Origin: Cheilinus undulatus | Taxonomy: Eukaryota; Chordata; Actinopteri; Labriformes; Labridae | Length of the DNA: 64,000 bases | Direction of reading: 5' to 3' | Assembly (NCBI RefSeq): GCF_018320785.1 | Contig: NC_054872.1 | Location: forward strand, 38,242,551-38,306,550 | In this document: positions 22,301-34,199 of the stretch, one piece after another | How the letters are laid out: every line of letters begins with the position of its first letter | How positions within the stretch are numbered: position 1 is the stretch's first letter | Program-made: the position numbers and the translations under genes | Notes under the pieces: model-generated | Seen by the model: only the letters and a program-made list of their open reading frames with translations | What the model was told of the DNA's origin: nothing | Databases searched by the model: none

Positions 22301-25300
22301 CAGCCACAGCAGCTTTGTTTTCTAGAAAGGATGTGTGGTTTCATTTAAAACTCTGGTTTTCCACCTATTCTTCACCCATTGGGGAGTTTTAGCTTTGTAA
22401 CCCTCCGACCAACTGAAGACCTGTGACTTAAGCCACAGGATGGGACATATTGTTGATGTTATAAGGAGATTTACTATCAGGAGACCATGCGTTGTGTTAT
22501 ATTTTGAAGCTGACCAGATGCTTTGCATGTTCTTCCTTCTGTTTGGGTTGATCTTCTCTATGGGAATTGATGCGTTTTGGCCTCAAACAAAAATAGACCT
22601 GGTGCAGATCTTGAGCAAAGTGGTGCAGAATTGGACATTAGAGGGTTAGAAATGGGGTGAGGACCTCAGACATCCTGGCAGAGCTCAGAGTAGATTGCTG
22701 CTTTTTCGCATCAAAAGGAGTCAACTGATGTGGTTCAGGCATTTAAAGAGGGATGCCTCCCCAAAAGCTATCAAGCAATCTTCTACAGTGATGATGTGAA
22801 ATACTCTACAGTTACATGAGGAAATATGAACCATATGTGCTATAGCCTCTCTCCCAACAATGAGTTGTAACATCTCTGGTATCTGAAACATTTAGGTCAT
22901 TGTTTCTCCAGTAACAAGTCAAAGAGGAATCTCACACTGCACTGAATGTATGACTCTAAACACAAACAAAACAGATTTCATTTACATTTACAGACCTTTT
23001 CCCATTGGTTTCTATTTTATTCATTCCTGTTATGCTGTTTCGTTTTTCTACCATTGAGGAATTGAACACAACTCTGCAGCACACAGAAGTTTCGTATCAT
23101 ATTAGAACGGTCCAGACAGAGTACTTACTCAGGGATTTAATCCCAGGTCATGTGCTGTACGTAGTCATGTTTTTGTCCTACTTACAGACTTTGAAACTTC
23201 ACACAAACCTGACGCTGTGAGAGATGTGAAAAGCTAAATTTCATGCTGACCTTTTAACACCTCATGTTATGGTAGCACAAACCAACACTTGTTTAAACCG
23301 AAATATCAGCCATAAAAATACATAGACATTGTCTTTATCCCTACTCTCTAAAGAAACAATTAACTTAAGAACTTTGTTTTTTGTAAAATCACTTCTTAAT
23401 CTAAATCTGTGGAGGGCGTTTATCATAAACTTTGTATCATTATAGTATTTACTTCTATTTACAATAATAGTAATAATATAATAATAATAATAATAATAAT
23501 AGTTTTGGTTAGCTAAGCAAATATACTGGAAATTCCTTTTTTAATTGTTATGTAAAGTATCTAATTAGTGGTTGTGTTAAGATGTCAGAGCTCAGGTTGC
23601 TCCACAGCCTCTGAGCCAGGCTTTGACCCAGAGGTCAATCAAAATAAACGCTGAGCACTATAGAAGCGGCACCATAGTCTGTTGTTAGATATCACAGTAT
23701 GCTAGAGGAATAGTGTGCATCGTACAGGAGTGTGCTTAAATTTTGCAGAGAAAGGGGTGGATGTGGCCAGAAAGCGCGGCCTAGGGTACTGTCTGGGCAG
23801 GTAGTAGGGTTGCCACGAGCCACTTGTCATGCTGTGGATGTCCCATTATCCTGAAAACTGCCTACGGTCTACAGACGTATTACCAGGGGTGAAAAGACCC
23901 AAACAAAATAGAAAAACCATTGAGCTTGACGTTGGCTGCTAAGCAACACATGTATGTCGACACATGTCAAGCTTGACTCCAGCCACCCCCACCCCCTGTC
24001 CAGCCCCAGGTTGTGGGCCCTCTGATGAATCCTTAGCACCCTAAATGCCTAAATCTCATGTACATGACTGTATTTGAACCAAAAGTAAAGCACAAGACAT
24101 GTAAGAAATGTATGGAGCTGTAAACCTGTCCATAATTTCAGTGTTTGACATATAACCAGTTAGCTTCTTGCTAAAAGTAACATAAATCTAAAAAATATCA
24201 AAGGGAAAAACATACCTTAAATGCAGCTTTTCTAAGCTAGCGTCTGCCAGGTCGTCATTGGCTCTCTGATGGATGTCTCTCTGGGTCTCGATCTTGTGAT
24301 CGTCCGAGAGGCCGTCCACTTTGTGTATGAACACCTCAAAGTTGATCTCAGGATTGACTCTGTAGGCTCGTGACACAGTAAGGTGAAGCCTGCCCAGGGC
24401 CTCCACATAATCGTCCTACGAGGAAATAAATTACATAATTATACACATAAGAAGCAAGCTCATCCCTTTAGGAAAAGAATCATAAAACCACCTATAAAAA
24501 TCAACGCAGAGGGCCTTTTAAAAGGCCCCTGTCCAAATTTCAGATTTTTTTGTACTTTCTTTGACTGCAATCATAATCATGTTATCATTAATCATCTTTT
24601 TTTCCTTTAAACTAACTGCAACGTGAAACACTTTAATATTCAACAATTTACCATCACCTGCTTGGACATAACTTTAAAATGGTTCTTTAAATATTCCACC
24701 ACATTCAAGGACTAGGCATAAAAAGGCAGATCACAATAACAATGTGTCAGTTAATTACCATCAATAACACTGTCTAGTAAATTAAGCCAGGCTGCCTAGA
24801 AAAGGCGTTACAGCCACAGCAGGTATGAGGACATGTGCGGCTACATTGTCTTCCAAAACAGCGAGAAAGAAACGAGTCTTCTCTGATATCACTGTGTGAC
24901 AAGCCACTGAAACTAATTGAATCTGATGCACCTCTTCAAGTACAAATAAACCCTGCGATCAGATCAGCTGTGGATAACATCACTGTGGAGATAACTTCTA
25001 GAAAGCACTCGAGATCATGTGGATAGCACTGGTATAAAAGCCACGGCGTGTAATTGTCCTTTATTATGGCTGCTGAGGCTGATCATCACTTAGTTCATTC
25101 TCATGCAAGCAAATTCAGCTTGATGCAGCAGAAAATGCACACAAAACTGAGCCTACGTATGTCAGACTATTTATAATTGTAAAATAAAATGGACAGTCAG
25201 CACCCACAAAGAAAGAGAGGAAGAAAGCTGACATTATAGTCAGCATATTTCAAACATGGCACTGTTTCTTTGTTCACAGCAGGTACAAAAAAAAGAACTC

Positions 25301-28300
25301 TAAAAGATCACATCAGTGCTTTTTGCAGTTCTTTACCTGAGCGTCGATGACGAATATCAAAGCCCCAGTTCCTCTGAAGATCATCTCATAGTCGAAGGTG
25401 GGATCGAAGAAATCCACCTGACCTGGGAAGTCCCAAATCTGGAAGTTGACGAAGGAGCTGCTGGAGATGTCGTCCTTGTAGATCTTGTTTGTGCTTTCCA
25501 GGAACAAGGTCTCATTGGGGGACATTTTGTGGAACACCACCTGAAACAAGAATTGAGTTTATGTTAACGCCTAAGACCCCAAAAGACCTACATAAATAAT
25601 ACAGATGCAACATTTTATACCATCATATTTCTGATGGTCTCTGAGTCAAACTCAAGTTAAAATACCAGCAGTGGAAAAGCAGGTTATAACAAAACAAGTG
25701 AGCTGCTTTCCAGAAAAAAGGAAATGACTGTTTCTTTACAATGCTTGTGACAGGGAAATGTCACACAAACACAACAATGCTTCGACTGTGTCCTGGTGAG
25801 GTTTTAAAATAGCTCACTTTAGAGGAAACGTGGTGGGGGAAATGATGAACACGGAAATATTACCATATATGTCAGTGAACTTATTTGGGATCTTTTGAAG
25901 ACAGAAATGTCAGCGGTCAATTCACAAATCTGAAACAAAACAATAAGTGTTTTCACAGTGCATTTCCCCAAAACAGCACAGTGATGAAGCTTCCCTGTCA
26001 TTATGCTCAGACACATTCATATTGATACCTTGTCAAGTCCCCATGCATTTGGGCATTGCAGGAGAGCACATGACAGCAGGAGCTCTACATACACTACAGT
26101 ACTTCGCTCCTTCACTGGCTCAGCTGATTCCATTTCCACTTCTGTAATGCTTCTGTTTCTACCTCCAAAGACGGCACAGAGAGGGTGATCACTTTGATTA
26201 TGCTCCTGCACCATTCATGGGATGGTGAAACACCAAAGTGACACAGCTTTAAACAGCACTGTGAATTGGGGCTGGTAACACATTCCAAAATTTCCAAGAA
26301 AATGTATTTAAATGTCTGTTTAGTTAACTCTTGATGAGCCTATAAGACAAAATGTATTCCTGCTGTTCTTTGCTACTACTTTTTGGAACATAATTTTGTA
26401 GTTTATAACTATGGCTTTATTTATTTTAGACTTTTTTTATCGGAAAAACAACAAAGGTTAGATTTGAGTTCAGTGAAAGTTTGTGAAATCACAGTTCAGT
26501 GGTACACAGAAAATGGACTTTAGCTTGTGTAGCGCTTTCATTGTCATGTGACCACTCAAAGCACTTTTTACACTTCAGGTCACACTTAAACATTCACATA
26601 CATATTCTCACATTGATGATGGAGGCTGCAATATAGAATGGCCATTGATATTAACTAATCCCATCAACAAAATTATCTAAATCCCTGTGATAAAAAGTAA
26701 GCAAAAAACAAAGCAAATACAATAATAATACAACATTTTGTACATATTTTTCCAGAGTAATTTTAACCATTTCTTCACTGATAAAGATGTATAATAAAGT
26801 ATGACACCACATGCCTGTAAAACAGCACTGTTCTCATAGAAGAGACTGACCCCAGGGTTGTATAATTTGACAGATGATTCATGAACAGACATCACATGAA
26901 GAGAAAGAGGGAAAAGGGCAAAACTTTGCAGACTGGCTTGTCTGATGTAACTGGTGTCATTCTACATCCAGCATGTTTCTGCTGTAAGCTTTTAAACAGT
27001 ATAGACAGAAAGACAGCAGCTGTAAAGTCAGGGTCTGCTGAATACAGTAACAGGTAAAAGGTAAAAGATTAGATTTGATGCTGGATGAGCCTGAAGTTTT
27101 CTCTCCTCTCATCCATTTTTGAGTCTGACTTTGGGCCACTGGGGTCACAGGTAAAGAAACCAATACACAAAATCACATTAGGTGTGTGTAATATAACACT
27201 TAAGTACAGTTCAGTAATGAGAATTATATCTTCCACGTTTTCTTGCCGGCAGTTTCAGTAGGATACGCTCCTAGAGAGTCATGCTATATTGCAGCCTCAC
27301 GGACTCTGCTTCCCCCTTGAATTTTAACATCAATAATAAACTATTATAGAATGTACAGCGGCATCTCATCCATAATTGAGCAGCAGAGCCAGTCTCAAAG
27401 TGGTAGATGAGAAGAAAATGATCACGCAAAAGTACAAGTCCTTACATCCAAGAGAGACTATAACCTTGCCAAAGCAGGCCTTAAAACAATCACGGTTCCT
27501 CCATGTGAATTGGTTTTGGTTATTTAAGCAAATACTTTTGTGAAAAAGCATTTTCAACACCTGAGGGCAAAATGAACTCAGGCTATTTGTAGTGATGTCT
27601 TGCAAGGGAAACCCTCTGTAAAGTTCTAATTTCAATGGAACAGTCATTTTATTATAAATAAACCTAAAATGAATCTTATTTCTAATGATTGTTGTTTTTC
27701 CTTTTTATAAAAGGAGAAAAACACTTTTTTTCTTTGTCTATGTTTTATAGCACAGAAGAAAGATGTCACAAGAATCAAAGCATGGCTCCAATAATGAACA
27801 ATTACAACAATTTTACAATTGTATGTACACTGATGTTGTTTAAGGAAAAAATATTTCATGACACTTGTCTTCTCAAAAGCCTTAAATGGTCATGAGAGCC
27901 ATTTTATTTAGCTTTATCAAGATGTGGGTGGCTTCCTGTCTCACCCAAAATACTTCTGGGGAAAACCCAAGTTAGTACCAGCGGCTGTAATCTCACTGGG
28001 ATCATAGAGCAGACAGAAAAGTACACACAGATGTTAGGACTGTCAGTTCCTCCAGGTATCTTCCAATTCACCCAGTTACGAATTATACTAAAGAGGAATA
28101 ATTCATATTTTCATGTAAACATTTTATAATAAACAACATTTTTGTGATATTGCTTGCATCCAGTGATGGGTAGCATGGGAAAATAGACCAATTTTCCGTT
28201 TGGATCCAGATTAATAGACCTCATAGGAACATTTATAAATAGTGTTATCACGGCATTGGATTTAAAAATGTTGATATGACACTAGTGAAAAGTGATACTG

Positions 28301-30535
28301 AAACCTGAATGATCTCTTTCTCTTATGGCAGCTTGTGACTGATATCAAGTTTTATAGTTCTTAAAGCTTTAATACGGTGGTACACTAAAATAACAGACTG
28401 TGTAGTTTTAAAACATGTGGTACCAGAAACTTTAACAACCTTATCTACAATTCATGCAGTCAACACATTTACAGTCATGTTTCATAAGTTTTAGGCATTA
28501 AGGGTGCTATGGATTCATCACAGGCCTGATGTGCCACAACCCAGGCCTGGAGGAGGAGATGGGGGGCAGCCAGAGTCAAGCTCAACACAAACATGTGTTG
28601 CTTGGCAGCTAAAGTCAAGCTCGATGGCATCTCTTTTGTCTGGGCCTTTTCACCCCTGGTGATATGCCCGGAGACCACTGGCGGTTTTCAGGCCCTCTGG
28701 AAATCCACATCTTACTCCGCCCTACAGGTGTGGACTTTTATTTTGCCAACAGATTTTTTTTTACCATGCCCCTGGTAATATGCAAGGACATCCAGAGCAT
28801 GCCTGGGGCAGTGCCAGTCCTCCTCTCAGCTTACTCGCCAAATCTACCCTCAACTGTAGCCTCAATTTTTGGCCCGAACATGCCTAAAACTTGTGCATAG
28901 TACAGTATATGTAGGATTTCAAATTGAGTATTTGGAAAGGTATCAAACTCTAAACACCACTGAAAGACTTAATAATATAAAGCTGTTAATACTGGTTAAA
29001 GTTGTCACACATCCAGAAATTCAAATTTGATAGAATTTGAGCAAATATCCAGAAATACTGACACCTGCGTTAATAGCATAGGAACAAAAATACAAGTCCT
29101 AGATATCCAACATCAGATAATTTGTTGTTTTTAAATCATAAAAGTTGCAGGCATAGTCCTACACATTGCCTAAATTTAAAAAATGTATATGCAAAATGTT
29201 GGTACAGAAACCAGTAGGGATGCCCAGTATTATCGGTATGACATCAGTAATTTCAAAAAGTGAATTATCAGGATCAGCAGATATGAACTTATCTATATAC
29301 TCACAGCAGATATTTTGGCTAGAAAACTGACTTTAAATATTGGCCGTATGAAAAAATAAGTTAATGGAGTTTTAGGCCTGACCAACAGACCTGTGTCAGC
29401 TGAAGTCTTTTCTTTATTCATCAACATTCTTTGTACTTTAAAGTGTGTTCAAGAACTGAAATTTGTTAATTTGTCCCTTTAAATTGTGTGTTTTCATAAT
29501 TTGTGTTTTAGGCCTTAACTTCATTTAAATATCAGTATCAATGTCGTTACAGGCTAAAATTATCTCGTTAATATCGTCATATCGAATATAGGCAAAAACC
29601 TAATATTGTGCATCCCTAATTACAAGTGTTTGGGGCAATTTAGATAGTATGCAGAGGTGTCTCTAAATTTCAATGTATTCACTCCTCTCCTGTGGATCTG
29701 CCTCGTATAACTTTCATGCTAGTGTTGGTATTGTAGTTTTGCTAAAGTTCAAATCAATTTTTGCAGAGAGGGTCCATAAGGGGCCCCTACAGATGGCGTG
29801 ACACAGGGCCCCTTAACTCGTTAATCCAGCTCTATCCTTACACCATAGGTTGGAAGGATGGACTGCAGGTGCTAGGACTGTGTGCTGCACTGATTTATAA
29901 CAAAGTGTTATGACTTGCAGTAATGAAGGTGTGGTCGCTTTGCTGTCATGTGAGAGCTACACATCGAACCTGCCCTGTTCCTCACAGCAGGGTGGGACTG
30001 AGATATATTTGGCATGTTGGAGGAGTTGTTAACCAAACAGTCACATGCTGCTTTATGTCCACATATCGAGGAAGATGCACTTAGCATCTCTGTCCACACC
30101 TGGTTAATAATTAACTGCTCCAGCTACACTAACATTAGCTCACACTTTAGGCTAGCCAGTCATTATTATAGTGAGAGCGTTTTAATTTAGCTCTGTAGTG
30201 TAGCCAGAAACACTATCTACTTGATAGATGCCATTAATTACGACATGCTAAAGTACTACGCTAGCTATTTTGGCTAACATCCCATTTACTTGCGTGGAGC
30301 AGGGAAGGCGCCGCTTGCCTCGTAATGCTAACAGTTTATCGCCTCTCCTTACCTTTTGTATCGATGATTTTCCACTTCTTCTCAAACCCATAAGCAGGAT
30401 TCTCGGTTTGCTATCGGACGGCGCGGGGCTGTCCTCGATGTCGGCCTCCTCTTCACCATAACCGAAATCTTTGGGGAACGAGTCTGCAACCCCGTAGCTG
30501 TCAGCCAGCTGTTCCACCTCGTACTGAATCGACAT
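16308..30535 (-). CDS. rragc: Ras-related GTP-binding protein C (RagC)
   Basis: RagC pairs with RagA or RagB on the lysosome and recruits mTORC1 when amino acids are present. The coding exons on the minus strand are 30353-30535, 25337-25540, 24216-24415, 20756-20870, 18466-18608, 18001-18149 and 16308-16462. All junctions are GT-AG, and the 1149 nt give 382 residues (human about 399; the acidic N-terminal linker is shorter here). Visible motifs are the P-loop G50-LRRSGKS, switch II WDFPGQ at 97-102 and the G4-type HKVD at 160-163; the roadblock-like C-terminal domain follows. The first residues ([10 protein letters not shown]...[11 protein letters not shown]) match RagC rather than RagD, and the end keeps NGTPRN. 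The start is the first ATG of the frame, with GC-rich sequence upstream. The large introns hold several repeats. The gene is divergent from mycbp. Nothing looks broken. Confidence 0.97.
16560..16790 (-). repeat. tRNA-derived SINE copy in rragc intron 6
   Basis: On the minus strand the head carries an A-box-like tract and the TGTACAGATGCTACAGTC word, followed by CAGCCTCTGCCC and a pyrimidine-poor tail. It shares the GATAGGATAGCTGAAGAGAG and ACATGGGGAGG words with other copies. It lies about 100 bp from the last rragc exon, on the acceptor side. Confidence 0.5.
19488..20048. mobile_element. Internally deleted Tc1-like element in an rragc intron
   Basis: The left end CAGTGCTGTGAAAAAG and the right end (reverse complement CAGTACTTGGAGAAAG) are inverted terminal repeats. 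They stay alignable for about 85 bp, with CTTATTTTTTGCATA and ATTAAATG-type words in both. TA dinucleotides flank both ends (19486-19487 and 20049-20050), the Tc1/mariner target duplication. At 561 bp it is far shorter than a full 1.3-1.6-kb element and has no usable transposase frame. A fragment of the same family is at 1791-2115. Confidence 0.85.
21264..21290. repeat. GA simple repeat
   Basis: A short (AG)n tract, AGAGAGAGAGAGAGA, with minor interruptions, in an rragc intron. Confidence 0.8.
21722..22760 (+). mobile_element. LINE 3' fragment split by a later insertion
   Basis: The segments 21722-22032 and 22645-22760 read as consecutive parts of a very common teleost LINE tail that I associate with RTE-like elements. 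Words are CCCAGGCCATGGCTCTCTG, GACAGGCAGATTGGTGAAGC, CCTCACCTACAGTCATGAG and then GGCAGAGCTCAGAGTAGATT. The roughly 610 bp between them are unrelated and have a TTATAAAATGTGCATAC-type start, so a second element probably inserted into the LINE. All frames are decayed. It lies in the rragc intron between exons 3 and 4. Confidence 0.6.
23463..23502. repeat. AAT simple repeat
   Basis: An (AAT)n microsatellite with about a dozen units, two of them imperfect. Confidence 0.85.
23852..24076 (+). repeat. Dispersed repeat, copy 1 of an inverted pair
   Basis: The segment begins CTGAAAACTGCC and ends with AATGCCTAAATCTCATG and ACATGACTGTATTTG. The same order of words is present in reverse complement at 28465-28691. 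Shared landmarks are GGGGTGAAAAGACC-like, GAGCTTGACGTTGGCTGC-like, AAGCAACACATGT and TGATGAATCCTTAGCACCCT-like. There is no coding potential or defined terminal repeat. It sits in the intron just downstream of rragc exon 3. Confidence 0.65.
26525..26665. repeat. Interspersed repeat fragment
   Basis: Words such as GTAGCGCTTTCATTGTCATG, CACTCAAAGCACTTTTTACAC and CACATTCACACAC-like runs followed by GATGATGGAGGCTGC match a repeat pattern I know to be frequent in teleosts. It is a single degenerate copy of unclear class. Confidence 0.4.
28465..28691 (-). repeat. Dispersed repeat, copy 2 of an inverted pair
   Basis: This is the reverse-complement partner of 23852-24076, about 4.4 kb away in rragc intron 1. 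The left edge reads ACAGTCATG followed by TTTTAGGCATTAAGGGTGCTA; the right edge is GGCGGTTTTCAGG. A short frame runs past the repeat (28664-28900) but has no motif. Confidence 0.65.
29215..29618 (+). mobile_element. Short TIR element (MITE) in rragc intron 1
   Basis: The segment starts TAGGGATGCCCAGTATTATC and ends ATATTGTGCATCCCTA, giving a short inverted terminal repeat (GGGATGC/GCATCCC) with TA on both sides. The 404-bp body is full of ATCGGTAT/ATATCG-type words and codes for nothing. A related copy lies at 53600-53883 on the other strand. The superfamily is uncertain: the TA flanks suggest Tc1/mariner, while the body resembles hAT-type fish MITEs. Confidence 0.6.
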
Positions 30536-31476
30536 GTTGACCTAACGACGGTCGCTTCCCCTCTTTCCCCCCCGATTACTTTTCTGTTACCACACCCGTG
30601 TTTGTATCGGAAGGTCAGTATAGTCCACAAATCAACGCCACTCAGCGATAAACAGTTTGTCAATAAAGCTCAGGCTCTTTGGAAACACCGAGCGTGATCC
30701 CACACATTTCCTTAGGATTTCCTCTCCGTTGAATAAAAAAAATCGCCCTTTCATCCCACCCCCTGGTTCTGATTCGCTGTCTGAATTGAAGTACGGTATT
30801 TCATTGGGCGAACCGTCTGTCACTGTAATGAGGTCTGTCGCTGTCACCTGACCAGCACTCAGACTTGTTTTGTGACCTATCACCCAATCAAGAGCCAAAT
30901 ACACGACAGAAACAAGTTAATGTTTGTTTTTTTGAAGGTTGAAGCGGTAACAAAACATTGATTAATTATACTTTATGCACAAGAAAGAAACATTTGAAAA
31001 AAACGAACCAACAGAGGAAGGTTGCTGCCTGTAGTTTTCTTTTATCACGCCAGTAGATGGCAGCAGAAAACCGTTACAGATTGGAGTGAAGCGTTCAATA
31101 TCTTCCTTAAAACTCGGAGTCAAGCAAAAAGGTGACCATTGAGATCCAAAAGTTATATCATTTACACTTGTGTTAGAGCTTTATTTTTTCACATTTGAGC
31201 TTATAGCTGTGACTTAAGATTAGAAAAACACAAAAAAGTCATACCGAATAATCATCAGGTATTGGGGAATAAGTTGTACTCGTTATCATTTTTACGAGGA
31301 ACACTCGAATGCAGCATCCAGCTTGGTCTACCGGCTGCTTGAAAGTAGTTCATAAACGAAACTTAACTTTTCCTGCTTAGCAGTTTCCATGCGTGCAAGC
31401 GCTTGGTGTGAGTTCTCAAACAAATAATAAGACGTTGTTTTGAAAGACGGGAGACAACAGTTTTGTTTGGCTACCC
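30536..31476. promoter_or_regulatory. Divergent rragc/mycbp promoter region
   Basis: Only 941 bp separate the start codons of rragc (minus) and mycbp (plus). The rragc-proximal 350 bp are CpG-richer than the flanks. CCAAT boxes are visible in reverse at 30803-30807 (ATTGG) and forward in CACCCAATCAAG near 30881-30892. GTCACCTGAC at 30843-30852 is one base away from the TFEB (CLEAR) palindrome, but the change removes CACGTG. A CTCF-like site is at 31050-31063. No TATA box is evident. Sharing of one regulatory region is inferred from the spacing. Confidence 0.6.
31050..31063 (+). promoter_or_regulatory. CTCF-like motif between rragc and mycbp
   Basis: CCAGTAGATGGCAG fits the CTCF core (CCASYAGRKGGCRS) at every position. 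It lies between two divergent genes, where a CTCF site could separate or organise their promoters. Occupancy is not shown. Confidence 0.5.
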
Positions 31477-33708
31477 ATGGCATATTACAGAGTAAGTGTG
31501 TATGTTGTCGCTTTATCTCACTCTAATGTTCGAACTGTCTAACTGAAAGCTAACGTTGACGGTTGGGCGCTGTTCATCAGAGAGCACCCTGACCACCTGG
31601 GACAGTTGAGAGTTGTTTGTTATCAGTAGGAGCTCGATTATTTGATAACTTAATAAATTGGCCAAAATAAGTTCATACTGCTTTAGCACTTAGTTTTATT
31701 TTATTTTGTAGTATCATGTAACCATTAACTTGGTGCATTTGAAAAAATAACTGCCAAACCATCTGGGGAAACAGGAATTTGTCATGCTGTAAATTATGTT
31801 TAGCATCTGAGTTCATACTTATACCTAACAGGTGAGAGGATGATAATTAAAATGGTATTTAACTGAACTTTTTTTCTTACAGGGTCCAGACCCTAAAAGG
31901 GAACAGTTCCGGAGATACCTGGAGAAAGCTGGGGTTGTTGACAGTCTTACCAGTGGTATGGCACTTTTTAATGAGAAGTAATTTTACCATTGGCTTGGGC
32001 ACTGTTCATAAATCTTACTTTGCAATTTAAGAAAGCAAATAGTAATTTTACACAAAATAATCAGCTCAAATCTTTTTCTGACAGCACTGAACTAAAAACA
32101 CAAATGAACATCAAAATATTCAATTACATTGCTTGTTTAGCAAAATCTAATTATAGTATAATTTCTGTTAAGAATACAATAAACCTTGCAGATAATTAAA
32201 GCATTATTCAGACATTTTGATACCAAATCAAAACCTTATGTATGTGCACACAAAGGAATACAGATATGTTATATTCAACCTTTTTTAAATTACACTAATG
32301 CTTTGTGTCCAACCAATTAACCTCCTTAAACCTGAGCTTTTGTTTGGAATGCATATTTAGTTTCTACCACTTATTTGTCTTTGAACAGGAATCAATTTAG
32401 ACCAACAAATCAAACAAATCTCCTTAAAGTCCTGTTTCTGTATAAAACACAGCACTGGAAATGCTGACAAATTCTGAGTGAATTTCCCCCAAAACTTCCA
32501 ATGGACCTCTCCAAAATATGCAAACATACCTCCATAATATGATCAAAATACTTGAAAAATTCAAAGGAAATCCCCCAAAGTATAAAAAAAAGACCAAAAA
32601 TTTCATTGATGAGTCCTGAAAATTTAATTTCAAATTCTGACATTTCAAGCCATATGTTTTTTTTTACGTCAGTTCTTGTGACATTAAATCTAACCCTGTT
32701 TTCTTTCTTGAATTTCAGTTTTAGTGGCTTTGTTTGAAAGCCAAGAAAGGCCCAACAATGCGCTGGAGTATCCTTCTATCTAAATACATGCAGTCAGAAT
32801 GGTGGGAAAGTCTTTTGGTTTAATTTGTTGAGTTAGGTTTTGACCCAAGTCATTGGCCCCAGAAATATAAAGAGAAATGATCTGAATTAAAAGAAATGAT
32901 CGAGGCTCCTGTTTGCTGTAAAAAATTTAACAAGCTCCTTGTAGATATGTGAAGCAGCATCTCGGAGCTGATGGCATGAATCCAGAAGACACCGAGGCTC
33001 TGCAGCAGGAGATGATTGATCTGAAACAGACATGTGCTCGCCTGATGGAGGAAAACAAAGACCTGAAAACAAGGGTAAGCTCTGGCTGGCTTTTCTGTTT
33101 GTTATCATTTTAGAAGACACCTAAAGTGGAATATTAATTATTTCATGGTTAATTCCTTTTTTGTTTTGGGCTTATTGACAACTTGCTGCTTAGTATTCCC
33201 TTTTTAAAGCCAACATAGGAGCAGCAGCTCCATTTTTTTTTTACAAATAGACATGGGCATTACTCAGCTGGTGATGTCACTGTTGAGTTTGCTGATGGAA
33301 GCGATAGAAACTAATGGTTTTCTGTGTGCTTAAATCCTTTTTATAGAAAATGAATCTTACATGGAAGCTCTGTCAGTAAGAGTGGACAGCAGATGCCTAA
33401 TCTTGTGCATCATTTATTTGAGGAAGGATTTAGAAGTCTTTTTTAGCTTCTGTATCATTTTATGATAAGTGGGACTTTCTGTAGTTTTATCAGCTAAAAA
33501 ATTGCGTTTTGCCACGATTATCAATATTTATTGTTAAAGAATGCTGTCTGGTGTCTGTCTTTTTCTATAACATCTCATTTCAGTTGTTAAAAGCTGTCAG
33601 AGATTCAACATTAGATTAAAAAAATTAAGAATACATCTAAGTATTTCTTTCTGTTTTCAGCTGCAGCGTTATGAGCCTGAACCAGAAGATGGAGCTACAG
33701 CTGAATAG
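31477..33708 (+). CDS. mycbp: c-Myc-binding protein (AMY-1)
   Basis: MYCBP is a small protein that binds the N-terminus of MYC and also A-kinase anchoring proteins; it moves between cytoplasm and nucleus. Five coding exons on the plus strand, 31477-31491, 31883-31955, 32719-32767, 32945-33074 and 33661-33708, total 315 nt and 104 residues (human 103). The protein starts MAYYR and continues with GPDPKREQFRRYLEKAGVVD, the conserved N-terminal helix. A VLVALFESQERPNNALEYV stretch follows, then a C-terminal coiled coil (about residues 60-95, LKQTCARLMEENKDLKTRLQ). Exon 1 codes for only five residues, as an ATG-containing first exon just past the shared promoter. All splice sites are GT-AG. In human this gene lies in tandem with GJA9; here it faces gja9 tail to tail. 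Confidence 0.95.
32318..32670. repeat. AT-rich dispersed repeat, copy 2
   Basis: The segment opens with AACCTCCTTAAACCTGAGCTT and TTTGTTTGGAATGCAT, like the copy at 9436-10250. It continues with the same CTCCAAAATATGCAAACATA, CCCCCAAAACTTCC and AAATTTAATTTC words. It lies in mycbp intron 2. The minus-strand frames crossing it are compositional. Confidence 0.5.
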
Positions 33709-34012
33709 ACCTCCACAGAGCTTTTTTTGTTTCCTTTTGTTTTGTTTCCTTTTGTTTATATTTCTGCCACTTTAACTTTAAAGACAGGACGACACTGTTA
33801 AGTGAAAGCCAGTATTTTTATGTAACTGTACTGTTTTTGTGAGTCTTAGTTTCTAATACGTTTCTTAGAATTTAACTTATTCTGTACATGTTTGTATATA
33901 GGTTTACTCTTGTTCATTTAGTCTTTAGTATAGTTTGACAATAGGATGTGCCCTCCCTTGTGACCAGACAGGTCGGTTGGAAATAGGAGGTGTTTTTGAA
34001 CATTCTGTGAGA

Positions 34013-34149
34013 ATTAAACAAATGTATGATTATACTGCAGAAAATGTTATTTTTCTGGCATGAAAAAAAACTTTGCACAGATCCTTATAACACAATATCC
34101 TTCACTTTAAAGGGTCTGTTGTAAGTCAAAAGTGAATAATGAAAATAAA
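34013..34149 (+). terminator. mycbp: Polyadenylation signals of mycbp
   Basis: ATTAAA at 34013-34018 and AATAAA at 34144-34149 lie 305 and 436 nt past the stop codon. They give a short 3' UTR. A further AATAAA at 34581-34586 could be an alternative end. Confidence 0.5.
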
Positions 34150-34199
34150 CAAGATGCAAATTAAGAACAGCCGTGTTTTGAGTTATTATGTATTACTGA

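Noticed and set aside
28664-28900. 78-residue plus-strand frame in rragc intron 1
   Set aside because: It overlaps the end of a dispersed repeat and has no counterpart in the inverted copy.
30843-30852. TFEB (CLEAR) site in the rragc promoter
   Set aside because: GTCACCTGAC has one central change that destroys CACGTG, so TFEB binding is not expected despite the known TFEB control of Rag genes.
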